Part shown: piece by piece, positions 1 to 8,492 of the stretch
Layout: each line of letters starts with the position of its first letter
Numbering within the stretch: position 1 is the first letter of the stretch
Assembly (NCBI RefSeq): GCF_900104705.1
Contig: NZ_LT629734.1
Span: 1,488,001 to 1,552,000 of the forward strand
DNA: 64,000 nucleotides
Direction: 5' to 3'
Origin: Agrococcus carbonis
GTDB lineage: Bacteria; Actinomycetota; Actinomycetes; Actinomycetales; Microbacteriaceae
Made by a program: the position numbers and the translations under genes
The notes under the pieces: model-generated
Seen by the model: only the letters and a program-made list of their open reading frames with translations
Told to the model about the DNA's origin: nothing
The model's database searches: none

Positions 1-587
1 CCGGGCGCGGTCGGGAAGTCGACGAGGTCGAGGATGTCGGTCGCCTTGCCGTCGAGCCCGAGGCGCTTGAGCCCCGCGAGCGCGAGCACGACCGCGTCGA
101 GGTCTGCGCCCTCGCCCGTCTCCGCGTCGCCGAGGGCGCGCGCGATGCGCGTCGGCACGTTGCCGCGGATGTCGACGACCTCGAGGTCGGGTCGGGCCAG
201 CCGCAGCTGCGCGGCGCGGCGCGGCGATCCCGTGCCCACCTTCGCGCCCTCGGGCAGCTCGGCGAAGCGCAGGCCGTCGCGAGCGACGAGCGCGTCGCGG
301 GCGTCCTCCCGCTTCGAGACCGCGGCGAGCTCGATCCCGTCGGCCGGCGCCGTCGGCAGATCCTTGAGCGAGTGCACCGCGACGTCGACCGTGCCGTCGA
401 GCAGCGCATCCCGCAGCGCCGAGACGAACACGCCCGTGCCGCCGAGCTGCTGCAGCGAGGAGCGGTCGGTGTCGCCCTTCGTCGTGATCGGCACGAGCTC
501 GACCTCGCCCGCGAAGCGCTCGGCGAGCGCCGCGCACTGCGCCATCGCGAGCGCCGAGCCGCGCGTGCCGACCCTGAGGGTGCTCAC
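1..587 (-). CDS. hemC: Hydroxymethylbilane synthase (porphobilinogen deaminase), partial
   Basis: Polymerises four porphobilinogens into hydroxymethylbilane in the cytosolic tetrapyrrole pathway. Reading from a GTG at 587, the protein starts MSTLRVGTRGSALAMAQ and has the family blocks VHSLKDLP and GTGSPRR with DIRGNVPTR. About 195 residues are visible; the C-terminal part, including the dipyrromethane-cofactor cysteine, lies beyond the window. The GTG overlaps the hemH stop codon (GTGA), so it is translationally coupled as the last visible gene of the minus-strand haem operon. The identification is firm; the gene is cut only by the window edge. Confidence 0.95.
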   Translation of the reverse strand, partial: MSTLRVGTRGSALAMAQCAALAERFAGEVELVPITTKGDTDRSSLQQLGGTGVFVSALRDALLDGTVDVAVHSLKDLPTAPADGIELAAVSKREDARDALVARDGLRFAELPEGAKVGTGSPRRAAQLRLARPDLEVVDIRGNVPTRIARALGDAETGEGADLDAVVLALAGLKRLGLDGKATDILDLVDFPTAP

Positions 588-1906
588 GGCTGCAGCCCGG
601 CGATCGCGGGCCGGAAGCCCAGGCGCGGGTTCTCGCAGCAGCCCGGTCGGCACACGTCGTACCAGGCGGGGATCGACGTGACGGCCTTGCGCTCGGCGGT
701 CGGCCGGCCCTCGAGCCGCTCCTGCACGAGGTCGACGAGCGCGCCCACGTACTGCGGGTCGACGCCCGGCGTGGGTGCGCGACGCACCCACAGCCCTGCC
801 TCGGTCGCCGTCTCGACGGCCTCCTCGTCGAGGTCCCACATGACCTCCATGTGGTCGCTCACGAAGCCGAGCGGCACGATGACGACGGCCTTCCGCGCCT
901 CGAGCGCCTCGATCGCGTCGTTGATGTCGGGCTCGAGCCACGGCTGGGACGCGGGCCCAGAGCGCGACTGGTAGACGAGCTGCCACGCGACGCCCGGCGC
1001 CGCCTCCCCCATGACCCACTCGGCCGCGGCGAGGTGCTGCGCCTCGTAGCCGCCGCCCGGGCCCCACTCGTGGAGGTCGGGCGCGCCCGAGCGCTCCGCG
1101 TCGGCGGTGGGGATGCTGTGCGTCGCGAAGAGCACCTCGATCTCGCCGTCGGCGAAGCCCGCCTCGCGCGCCTCGGCGACCGTCGCGCGGACGCCGTCGA
1201 CGAACGGCGCGAGGAAGCCGGGGTGGTTGAAGAACTGGCGCACCTTGTCGATCTGCATCGTGCCCTGCAGGCCCGTGGCCTCGAGCGCATCCGCCCAGTC
1301 CTCGCGGTACTGGCGGCACGACGAGTACGACGAGTACGCCGAGGTGGGGATCGCGATGAGCGAGCGGGCGCCCGCGTCGGCCGCCTCCTGCAGCGCCTCG
1401 TCGAGGTAGGGCGCCCAGTTGCGGTTGCCCCAGTAGACGGGCAGGTCGACGCCCGCGGCGGCGAGCGCCGCCTCGAGCGCGGCCTTCAGCTCGCGGTTCT
1501 GGTCGTTGATGGGGCTCACGCCGCCGAAGTGGCGGTAGTGGGTCGCGACCTCCTCGAGGCGCTCGTCGGGGATGCCGCGGCCGCGCGTGACGTTGCGGAG
1601 GAACGGCAGCACGTCGTCCTGCCCCTCCGGGCCGCCGAAGCCCGACAGCAGGATGCCGTCGTAGGCGACCGGCTCCTCGACGTGCTCGGGGCCGGCCTGC
1701 GCCGCGGGCGTCGCGCTCGGCACCGCGGCGCCGGGCTCGAGGTGCACGCCGGTCGCCGCCGGCGCCTTGGTCTCCCGGCGCTGCTCGGCCTGCGCCTGCG
1801 CCTGCTGCTCGGTCTGCTGCTGCATGCCGCCGCAGCATCCGCCGCCGCAGCATCCGCCCGCCTGGGGCTCGGTCATCTGGGGCTCGGTCATCTGGGTCTC
1901 GCTCAC
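584..1906 (-). CDS. hemH: Coproporphyrin III ferrochelatase with Cys-rich N-terminal tail
   Basis: Inserts Fe2+ into coproporphyrin III in the coproporphyrin-dependent pathway (also called cpfC). The protein is 440 aa from a GTG at 1906 that overlaps the hemQ stop. The catalytic domain starts near residue 80 (YDGILLSGFGG); catalytic candidates are His263 (FATHSIPT) and Glu354. Cys197 (YSSCRQYRED) together with Cys419, Cys423 and Cys424 (VCRPGCC) match the arrangement of [2Fe-2S] ligands known in actinobacterial ferrochelatases. The odd part is residues 1-79: a duplicated MTEPQ, then CCGGGCCGG and a Gln-rich stretch, none of which belongs to the family core. A start further downstream would remove the tail, but the GTGA overlap supports this one. 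Confidence 0.95.
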   Translation of the reverse strand: MSETQMTEPQMTEPQAGGCCGGGCCGGMQQQTEQQAQAQAEQRRETKAPAATGVHLEPGAAVPSATPAAQAGPEHVEEPVAYDGILLSGFGGPEGQDDVLPFLRNVTRGRGIPDERLEEVATHYRHFGGVSPINDQNRELKAALEAALAAAGVDLPVYWGNRNWAPYLDEALQEAADAGARSLIAIPTSAYSSYSSCRQYREDWADALEATGLQGTMQIDKVRQFFNHPGFLAPFVDGVRATVAEAREAGFADGEIEVLFATHSIPTADAERSGAPDLHEWGPGGGYEAQHLAAAEWVMGEAAPGVAWQLVYQSRSGPASQPWLEPDINDAIEALEARKAVVIVPLGFVSDHMEVMWDLDEEAVETATEAGLWVRRAPTPGVDPQYVGALVDLVQERLEGRPTAERKAVTSIPAWYDVCRPGCCENPRLGFRPAIAGLQP

Positions 1907-2646
1907 GCGAGCACCTCCTCGATCTCGTCGGCGCCGATGCGGCGCCCGGTGAAGAAGGGGATCTCCTCGCGCACGTGCAGCCGCGCGTCGACCGCCCGCA
2001 GGTCGCGCATCATGTCGACGAGGTCGACGAGGTCGTCGGCCTCGAGCGGCAGGATCCACTCGTAGTCGCCGAGCGCGAACGCGGCGACGGTGTTGGCGAC
2101 GACGCCGCGGTAGACGGCGCCCGCCCTGCCGTGCTCGGCGAGCATGCGGCTGCGCTCGTCGGCCGGCAGCAGGTACCACTCGTACGAGCGGTTGAACGGG
2201 TAGACCGTCACCCATCGCTTCGGGTCGACCCCGCGCAGGAATCCGGGCACGTGGCGCTTGTTGAACTCGGCGTCGCGGTGCACGCCCATCGCGCCCCACA
2301 CCTGCGTCGTGCCGGCGAGCTCGCGCGAGCGGCGCACGCGTCGCACCGCCGCCTGCAGCGCCTCGGGCGCGGTGCGGGCGCCGGCGGCGCCGTGGAGCCA
2401 CACGAGGATGTCGGCGTCGGCGCGCATGCCCGACACGTCGTAGATGCCGCGCGCGACGACGCCCTCGGCCTCGAGCGCCGCGAGCTCGTCGGCGAGCGGC
2501 GCGCCGCCCTCGGCGGGGCCCTGGCCCCGCTGGAAGACGGCCCAGATCGTGTAGCCGTCGCCCAGGTCGTCGGCGGTCGGGCCGTCGGTGCCGTGCCCGT
2601 GCGGTGCTGCGTCGTGCGGTGCTGCGTCGTGCGTCTGCTCGCTCAT
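1903..2646 (-). CDS. hemQ: Coproheme decarboxylase
   Basis: Oxidatively decarboxylates coproheme to haem b with H2O2, the last step of the coproporphyrin pathway (also called chdC). It is 247 aa from an ATG at 2646 that overlaps the cgoX stop (ATGA). The chlorite-dismutase-like fold is recognisable from the block RWVTVYPFNRSYEWYLLP, with the Tyr and Trp conserved in decarboxylating family members, followed by MLAEHGRAG and GDYEWILPLEADDL. The first 25 residues are a His/Ala/Asp-rich leader (AAPHDAAPHGHG) of unknown role. Lying between hemH and cgoX, it identifies the Gram-positive coproporphyrin branch rather than the protoporphyrin branch. Confidence 0.95.
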   Translation of the reverse strand: MSEQTHDAAPHDAAPHGHGTDGPTADDLGDGYTIWAVFQRGQGPAEGGAPLADELAALEAEGVVARGIYDVSGMRADADILVWLHGAAGARTAPEALQAAVRRVRRSRELAGTTQVWGAMGVHRDAEFNKRHVPGFLRGVDPKRWVTVYPFNRSYEWYLLPADERSRMLAEHGRAGAVYRGVVANTVAAFALGDYEWILPLEADDLVDLVDMMRDLRAVDARLHVREEIPFFTGRRIGADEIEEVLA

Positions 2647-4394
2647 GCGTCTCCTCGTGCTGCGTCGTCGGTGGGGGCGGATGCGTCGCGCCGCCCGGTC
2701 GCGGAGGCCCCGTCGGCCTCCAGGTCGGTGCCGCTGTCGTGCTCCAGGTCGTCCGTCCAGGGCGTGCCGCGCACGGCGAACCGCTCGCGGCGGATCTCGA
2801 GCGCCGCCCGCCGGGCGTCGGGCACGACCTGCGCGAGGCCCGTGCCGGCGACCGCGGCGCCGACGACGACCAGGCCGTCGTGCGCGGCAGCGGCATCGCG
2901 CAGCTGCTGCTGGCGGTCGCGCGCGCCGAGCACGCTCGAGGGCTGTCCCTGCTGCCAGCGCACGCGCGCGGTCGCGACCGGCTGCGGCAGCGCGGTGCCG
3001 AAGATCGCCTGCGCGTCCTCGAGCGCGAGCGCGGCGGCGGCCTCGTCGTCGAGGCCCTCGGTCGCGGGAGCGGCGCCGCCGGCGCTGCCGTACGAGAGGC
3101 GCACGATCTCGCGGCCGGCGGCCGCCTCGCGCAGCCACGGCCACTTGGCGGTCGCGTGGGTCATCGCCTTCGCGCGGATGCCCGTGGCGTCGGCGGCGAC
3201 GAGCACCCCCGTGCCGCGCGGGTCGCCGGAGACGGCGCCGGCGGGCAGGACGAGGGTGACGAGCTCGACGGTGGCGCCGGGGTCGACGGTGTGGTCTCGT
3301 GACGCGAGCGCCTCCGGCGCGCGCTCCTCGACCGGCGGAGTGGAGGCGAGCGCCTCCATCGCGCGCTCCTCCACCGGCGGAGTGGAGGCGAGCGCCTCCG
3401 GCGCGCGCTCCTCGACCGGCGGAGTGGACGCGAGCGGCAGGAGGAGGCGGCGGGCCTCGGGCTCGGGGAGCGCGACGACCACGGACGACGCGGCGAGCGC
3501 GCCCGCATCCGTCTCGACGCTCCAGCCGGTGTCGGTCGGCGCGATCGCGGCGACGCGGACGCCCGTGCGGATCTCGGCGCGGTGCTCTCGCGCGCGCTCG
3601 GCGAGCGCATCGACGAGGCGGTGGATGCCGCCGCGCACGCCCTGCACGGCGCTGCCGGGCTTCGCGTCGGCACCGGCGGCGCCCGCTGCTGCGCGCTCCT
3701 CGAGCACGAAGGCGACGCCGCCCGAGAGCGAGCCCGTGCGCGTGATGCCGTTGTTGAGGCCCGGGGCGACGACGGCGATGTCGAGCAGCTCGGGATCGGC
3801 CGAGTAGACGCCGCCCGCGAGCGGCGCGACGAGCCGGTCGAGCACCTTCTGGCCCATCCGGCGTCGCACGAGCGGGCCGAGCGCGTCGTCCTTGCCGATG
3901 CGCAGCACCGGCATGAGCCGGTCGAGGTAGGCGCGGAGCGCCCCGCCCCAGCCGAGCGCGTCGATGACGTCCTGCGCGAGCGGGGTCGACGGGATGCCGA
4001 GCAGCGTGCGCTTCGGCAGCGGCACGGCCCGATCCTCGAGCTGCAGCCAGGCGCCTGCCGGGTTCGGATCGACGATGTCGTCGGCGAGGCCCAGCTCGCC
4101 GAGCAGCTCGGCGACGGCTCCGCCGCGCACCGCGAACGACTCCGCGCCCGCGTCGAGCCGCAGGCCGTCGAGCTCGAGCGCGGCAGCGGTGCCGCCCACG
4201 CGGTCGGTCGCCTCGAGCACGAGCACGCGGTAGCCGCGGCCCGCGAGCTCGTGCGCGACCGTGAGCCCCGCGATGCCCGCGCCGGCCACGATCGTGTCGT
4301 ACTGCGGGGCGGGGCCAGGCGCATCCGCCGCCGGCGACGCGGCTCGCGCGTCGGCGACCGCGCCGGTGCGCTCGGCGCCGCTGTGGTCGGTCAC
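2643..4394 (-). CDS. hemY: Coproporphyrinogen III oxidase (HemY/CgoX, FAD-dependent)
   Basis: Oxidises coproporphyrinogen III to coproporphyrin III; a soluble or membrane-associated flavoprotein of the PPO/amine-oxidase fold. It is 583 aa from a GTG at 4394 that overlaps the hemE stop. The first 35 residues are a low-complexity leader. The dinucleotide motif GAGIAGLTVAHELAGRG and EATDRVGG mark FAD binding; GIHRLVDALAE and GTGLAQVVPDARRAA are conserved later blocks. Usual family length is about 450-480 aa. The excess comes from the leader and from a tandem insertion at about residues 321-365, three copies of a 14-aa unit (ASTPPVEERAPEAL) that interrupts a conserved region. Confidence 0.93.
   Translation of the reverse strand: MTDHSGAERTGAVADARAASPAADAPGPAPQYDTIVAGAGIAGLTVAHELAGRGYRVLVLEATDRVGGTAAALELDGLRLDAGAESFAVRGGAVAELLGELGLADDIVDPNPAGAWLQLEDRAVPLPKRTLLGIPSTPLAQDVIDALGWGGALRAYLDRLMPVLRIGKDDALGPLVRRRMGQKVLDRLVAPLAGGVYSADPELLDIAVVAPGLNNGITRTGSLSGGVAFVLEERAAAGAAGADAKPGSAVQGVRGGIHRLVDALAERAREHRAEIRTGVRVAAIAPTDTGWSVETDAGALAASSVVVALPEPEARRLLLPLASTPPVEERAPEALASTPPVEERAMEALASTPPVEERAPEALASRDHTVDPGATVELVTLVLPAGAVSGDPRGTGVLVAADATGIRAKAMTHATAKWPWLREAAAGREIVRLSYGSAGGAAPATEGLDDEAAAALALEDAQAIFGTALPQPVATARVRWQQGQPSSVLGARDRQQQLRDAAAAHDGLVVVGAAVAGTGLAQVVPDARRAALEIRRERFAVRGTPWTDDLEHDSGTDLEADGASATGRRDASAPTDDAARGDA
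3292..3429. repeat. REP-like element captured and triplicated inside hemY
   Basis: Three direct 42-bp copies start at 3304, 3346 and 3388, with a fourth partial copy beginning at 3430. The first copy with its left flank (3292-3338) has the same architecture as the intergenic REP-like sequence at 32243-32288: a shared 15-base block (TGGTCTCGTGACGCG), a 14-base variable palindromic part and a shared 13-base block (GCGCTCCTCGACC). In frame this encodes a Pro/Glu/Ala-rich 14-aa repeat. Because 42 is divisible by 3, copy-number change keeps the frame open. Confidence 0.85.
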
Positions 4395-5512
4395 CGCGCG
4401 TGCACCGCCTCGACGATGCGCGTGAGCACCGCGGGGTCGGTCGTCGGGGGCACGCCGTGGCCGAGGTTGAACACGTGCGCGCGCGCGACGGAGCCCGCGA
4501 GCATCACGTGGTCGATCGCCGCCTCGACGATCTCCCACGGCGCGCCGAGCACCGCAGGGTCGAGGTTGCCCTGCACGGTCACGTCGCTGTCGATGCGCTC
4601 GAGCGCGACGTCGAGCGAGACGCGCCAGTCGACGCCGATCGCGTCGACGTCGAGGTCCATCGCGCTGTAGAGCTCGCCCGCTCCGACGCCGAAGTGCACG
4701 AGCGGGACGCGCGCGCCCGACGCATCCGTCAGCTCCCGCACCCCGTCGAGCGCCGCGCGCGAGGCGGGCGCGACGTGCTCCTGGTACTGGTCGAGCGGCA
4801 GCGAGCCGGCCCACGAGTCGAACAGCTGGGCGGCGCTCGCGCCCTCCTCGACCTGCGCGCGGAGGAAGCGGGAGGTGACGTCGGCGGCCCAGCGCGTCAG
4901 CCGGTCCCACGCCTCGGGGTGCGCGCGCATGAGGCTGCGCGCCTCGAGGTGGTCCTTCGAGGGGCGGCCGGCGACGAGGTAGGCGGCGAGCGTGAAGGGG
5001 GCGCCGGCGAAGCCGATGAGCGGGGTCGAGCCGTCACCGATCTCGGCGAGGCCCGCGACCGTGCGCCGCACGCCCTCGCGCACGGGCTCGAGCGTCTCCT
5101 CGAGCGCGGCGGGGTCGAGCGCGACGAGCCGCTCGACGTCCTCGGGGCTCCGCACCGCCTCGGCCATCACGGGGCCCACGCCCGGCTCGATCGTGACGTC
5201 GACGCCCGCGAGCTTGAGCGGCACCATGATGTCGCTGAAGAAGATGGCGGCGTCGACGCCGTGGCGCCGCACCGGCTGCAGCGTGATCTCGCTCGCGAGC
5301 GCCGGGTCGAGGCACGTGTCGAGCATGCCGCGGCCCGCGGCGCTCTCGGCAGCGCGCAGCTCGCGGTACTCCGGCAGGGAGCGCCCGGCCTGCCGCATGA
5401 ACCACACGGGGGTCACCTCGGGGCGGTCGCCGCGGTACGCGCGCACGAGCCGGGAGGCGCCGGTGCGGGTGTTGAGCGGATGGTCTTCACGGAGCGCAGG
5501 CATCCCCGCCAT
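4391..5512 (-). CDS. hemE: Uroporphyrinogen decarboxylase
   Basis: Decarboxylates the four acetate side chains of uroporphyrinogen III to give coproporphyrinogen III. It is 373 aa, the normal length. The signature near the N terminus, TPVWFMRQAGRSLPEYR, and the second block GFAGAPFTLAAYLV are intact, as is the C-terminal FNLGHGVPP. The ATG at 5512 has GGAAG seven bases upstream; an ATG at 5503 is the alternative. It is the first gene of the minus-strand haem operon and is divergent from hemA across 89 bp, so the two arms of the pathway can share one control region. Confidence 0.95.
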   Translation of the reverse strand: MAGMPALREDHPLNTRTGASRLVRAYRGDRPEVTPVWFMRQAGRSLPEYRELRAAESAAGRGMLDTCLDPALASEITLQPVRRHGVDAAIFFSDIMVPLKLAGVDVTIEPGVGPVMAEAVRSPEDVERLVALDPAALEETLEPVREGVRRTVAGLAEIGDGSTPLIGFAGAPFTLAAYLVAGRPSKDHLEARSLMRAHPEAWDRLTRWAADVTSRFLRAQVEEGASAAQLFDSWAGSLPLDQYQEHVAPASRAALDGVRELTDASGARVPLVHFGVGAGELYSAMDLDVDAIGVDWRVSLDVALERIDSDVTVQGNLDPAVLGAPWEIVEAAIDHVMLAGSVARAHVFNLGHGVPPTTDPAVLTRIVEAVHAR

Positions 5513-5589
5513 TCTCCCACTTCCGGGGGACTCGCGGGGCCGGGCTCGAGGCCGACCGGCTTGGAGTCTGATATGGATGCGGATCGGGG

Positions 5590-5595
5590 TACGAT
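5590..5595 (+). promoter_or_regulatory. Putative minus-10 of hemA (leaderless)
   Basis: TACGAT lies exactly six bases before the hemA ATG, which would place the transcript start at or next to the start codon. No convincing Shine-Dalgarno sequence is present and the minus-35 is not clear. Confidence 0.45.
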
Positions 5596-5601
5596 GGACC
5601 G

Positions 5602-7038
5602 ATGCTGATCTGCCTCACGGCGAGTCACAAGAACGCCGACTTCACCGCGCTCGAGGCGCTGTCGTCGGCAGACGCCGCGCAGCTGCCCACCGCCTTCGCC
5701 TCCCACCCCGCCGTCGACGGGGCGGTCGTCGTCTCCACCTGCAACCGCTTCGAGGTCTACCTCGACGTCGACGCCGACGCCGACGCGGCGGCCGGCATCG
5801 CCCAGACGGCGGCGGCGGATGCGCTCGGGTTCCACCACCCGGAGACCCTCGAGCCGCTCGCCGACGCGCGCGCCGCCGAGCACCTGTTCGCCGTCGCCGC
5901 GGGCCTCGAGTCGGTCGTGATCGGCGAGGGCGAGATCGCCGGCCAGGTGCGCCGCGCGCTCAGCTCGGCGCAGGAGGCCGGCACCACGAGCCCCCACCTC
6001 GAGCGCCTGTTCCAGCGCGCCGCCGAGACGCAGCGCGGCATCAAGAACCGCACGGGGCTCGGCGAGGCCGGCCGCTCGATCGTTCGCCTCGCCCTCGACC
6101 TCGCGAGCGCGCGCGTCGACCTCGCCGACGCGCGCGTGCTGCTCGTCGGCACCGGCCGCTTCGCGGGCGTCTCGCTCGCCGAGCTGCGCCGCCGCGGCGC
6201 CAAGCACATCGAGGTCTGGAGCCCCTCGGGCCGCGGCGACGGCTTCGCCCGCAGCCACGCCGTCGCCCACGTCGACGGCCGCGACGCCGCGCTCGCCGCC
6301 GCGAGCGCCGACGTGATCGTCACCTGCACGAGCGCCGAGCACCACGTCGTCGATGCCGAGCTGCTGCTGCGCGGGCGCTCGATGCTCGCGGCGACCCACG
6401 CGTTCCCGGGCTCCGCGGCCGAGGCCGCTGACGCATCCGGATGCCCCGTGCACGTGGGCGCAGAGCCGCAGCCCGCGCTCGTCGGCGCGGCCGCGGGCGC
6501 CCCCGAGCCCGGTCGCGCGGCGGCCGCCGGATGCCCCGTGCACGCCGCCGTGACCGCCGAGCCGCGCTGCCCCGTGGAGCACGGCCGCTCGGCGCAGCTC
6601 ATCGTCGACATGGGCATGCCCCGCAACGTCGACCCCGACGTGCAGAGCGTGCACGGCGTCGAGGTGCTCGACCTCGAGACCATCCGCCTGCACGCGCCGC
6701 TCGAGCACCTCACCGCGACCGAGGACGCCCGCGACCTCGTGCGCAAGGCCGCGCGACGCTTCGAGCGCGGCACCGCCGAGCGGCAGATCGGCCCCGCGAT
6801 CGCGGCCCTGCGCGAGCACGTGCAGGAGGCGATGGAGGCCGAGCTCGAGCGCATCGCCAAGCGCGGGACCGAGGACGAGCGACGGCTCGCCGAGCAGGCG
6901 CTGCGCCACTTCGCGGGCGTGCTGCTGCACAAGCCCACCGTGCGCGCGCGCCAGCTCGCGGCCGAGGGCCGCCAGGACGACTTCCTCGCCGCGATCGACG
7001 CGCTCTACGGCATCGACGCCGCCGCCGACGCGGCGTGA
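5602..7038 (+). CDS. hemA: Glutamyl-tRNA reductase with Cys-Pro-motif insertion
   Basis: NADPH-dependent reduction of glutamyl-tRNA to glutamate-1-semialdehyde, the committed step of haem synthesis. It is 478 aa. Visible are the catalytic Cys47 (STCNRFEVYL), the block GLESVVIGEGEIAGQVR, the nucleotide-binding region VLLVGTGRFAGVSLAELRRRG and the C-terminal dimerisation helices. Between MLA (262) and LIVDMGMPRNVDP (333) there is an insertion of about 65 residues, where the family usually has about 10-15 residues. It contains GCPVH (Cys281), GCPVH (Cys311) and RCPVEH (Cys323), resembling haem regulatory motifs. The two GCPVH codings share a 15-base direct repeat. The insertion is a candidate haem sensor; that role is inferred. 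Confidence 0.95.
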   Translation: MLICLTASHKNADFTALEALSSADAAQLPTAFASHPAVDGAVVVSTCNRFEVYLDVDADADAAAGIAQTAAADALGFHHPETLEPLADARAAEHLFAVAAGLESVVIGEGEIAGQVRRALSSAQEAGTTSPHLERLFQRAAETQRGIKNRTGLGEAGRSIVRLALDLASARVDLADARVLLVGTGRFAGVSLAELRRRGAKHIEVWSPSGRGDGFARSHAVAHVDGRDAALAAASADVIVTCTSAEHHVVDAELLLRGRSMLAATHAFPGSAAEAADASGCPVHVGAEPQPALVGAAAGAPEPGRAAAAGCPVHAAVTAEPRCPVEHGRSAQLIVDMGMPRNVDPDVQSVHGVEVLDLETIRLHAPLEHLTATEDARDLVRKAARRFERGTAERQIGPAIAALREHVQEAMEAELERIAKRGTEDERRLAEQALRHFAGVLLHKPTVRARQLAAEGRQDDFLAAIDALYGIDAAADAA

Positions 7039-8492
7039 CCGAGCCGCAGCCGCCGCTCGAAACCGGCGCCGAGCCCTCGACCGGCGCGCACGGCATCCTG
7101 CCTGCCGCGCCGCTCACCGGCCCGATCGAGACCGTCGAGCCCGCCGCGCCGACCGAGCCCGGCGCCCCGGCGCGCAAGCGCCGCTTCGTCGACCTCGCGC
7201 CGCTGAAGGCCTCGCCCGCGTTCGCGCGCCTCTGGATCGGCAGCGCCATCAGCGGCATCGGCGCGCAGATGACGATCGTCGCCGTCGGGCTGCAGATCTT
7301 CGACATGACCGGCAGCACGATGATGGTCGCGCTCGTCGGCGGCGTCGCGCTGCTGCCGATGGTCGTCGCAGGGCTCTGGGGCGGCATGCTCGCCGACGCC
7401 TTCGACCGCCGGCTCGTGCTCATGCTCTCGAGCCTCACCGGCTGGGCGGCGGTGCTCGGCCTCGTCGCCCTCTCGGCGTGGGACGCCGCGCTCGTCGCCG
7501 ACGGCGGGCGCGCGGCCGTGTGGCCCTTCTACGTGCTCACGACGCTCAACACCGTCGCCGCGACCATCTCGGGCGCGACGCGCAGCGCCGTGACCCCGCG
7601 CATCCTGCCCGCCCACCTCATCTCGCGCGCCGCCGCTCTCAACGGCATCGCGATCGGCATCATGCTCACCGCGGGCCCCGCAGCCGCGGGCGTGCTCGTC
7701 GCGACGGTCGGGCTGCCCGTCACGTTCGCGGTCGACGCGGTGCTCTTCACCGCCGGGTTCCTCGGCATCGTCGGGCTGCCGAAGCTGCCGCCGCTCGGCG
7801 AGGCGGTGCGGCCCGGTCTCGCGTCGCTGCGCGACGGCGTGCGGTTCATGCGGCAGGCGCCCAACATCCGCATGTCGTTCGTCGTCGACATCATCGCGAT
7901 GACCTTCGGGCGGCCGTTCGCGCTGCTGCCGGCGGTCGGCGCGGTCGCGATCGGCGGCGGCCCGATCACCGTGGGCGTGCTCACCGCCGCCGCGGCCGTC
8001 GGCACCCTGCTGGCGAGCCTGCTCTCGGGGCCCGTGGCGCACGTGCACCGCCACGGCGTCGCGGTCGCGCGCGCGATCACCGCGTACGGCGGCTGCGTCG
8101 CGCTGCTCGGCCTCGTGATCCTCGGTGCGATGAGCGGATGGTTCGGCCCGGTCGGCGCCGACTGGTCGCGGGTGTCGTGGCCGGCCCTCGCGCTCGCCGC
8201 GCTCGCGCTCGCCGGCATGGGCGCGAGCGACGAGATCAGCGCGATCTTCCGCTCGACGATGCTGCTGACGGCGGCGCCCGACGACATGCGCGGCCGCACG
8301 CAGGGCCTGTTCACCGTCGTCGTCGCGGGCGGTCCGCGCATCGGCGACCTCTACGCCGGCGCCGCCGCGAGCCTCGTCGCGCTCTGGGCACCGCCGCTGT
8401 TCGGCGGGTTCGTGATCATCGTGCTCATCGCGGTCGTCACCCGAGCGCAGCGCACGTTCCTCGCCTACGACGCGCGGCACCCGACGCCCTAG
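7035..8492 (+). CDS. MFS exporter (EntS-like)
   Basis: A 485-aa major facilitator protein starting with a GTG that overlaps the hemA stop (GTGA), so translation is coupled to hemA. About 45 disordered Pro/Glu/Thr-rich residues precede a 12-helix domain of the enterobactin-exporter-like group (WIGSAISGIGAQMTIVAVG, GGMLADAFDRRLVLML, PDDMRGRTQGLF). Substrate is unknown. The coupling to the first enzyme of haem synthesis suggests export of a porphyrin, haem or related metabolite, but this is inference from position only. The disordered N terminus carries TEPQ, also seen in the hemH tail. Confidence 0.85.
   Translation: MTEPQPPLETGAEPSTGAHGILPAAPLTGPIETVEPAAPTEPGAPARKRRFVDLAPLKASPAFARLWIGSAISGIGAQMTIVAVGLQIFDMTGSTMMVALVGGVALLPMVVAGLWGGMLADAFDRRLVLMLSSLTGWAAVLGLVALSAWDAALVADGGRAAVWPFYVLTTLNTVAATISGATRSAVTPRILPAHLISRAAALNGIAIGIMLTAGPAAAGVLVATVGLPVTFAVDAVLFTAGFLGIVGLPKLPPLGEAVRPGLASLRDGVRFMRQAPNIRMSFVVDIIAMTFGRPFALLPAVGAVAIGGGPITVGVLTAAAAVGTLLASLLSGPVAHVHRHGVAVARAITAYGGCVALLGLVILGAMSGWFGPVGADWSRVSWPALALAALALAGMGASDEISAIFRSTMLLTAAPDDMRGRTQGLFTVVVAGGPRIGDLYAGAAASLVALWAPPLFGGFVIIVLIAVVTRAQRTFLAYDARHPTP

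Noticed and set aside
584..2896. A 770-codon minus-strand reading frame through hemQ into cgoX as one long protein
   Set aside because: The upstream part is Arg-rich out-of-frame translation of hemQ and cgoX; the real ferrochelatase begins at GTG 1906.
5561..5566. TTGGAG as minus-35 of hemA
   Set aside because: The spacing to TACGAT is 23 bases, too long for a normal promoter.
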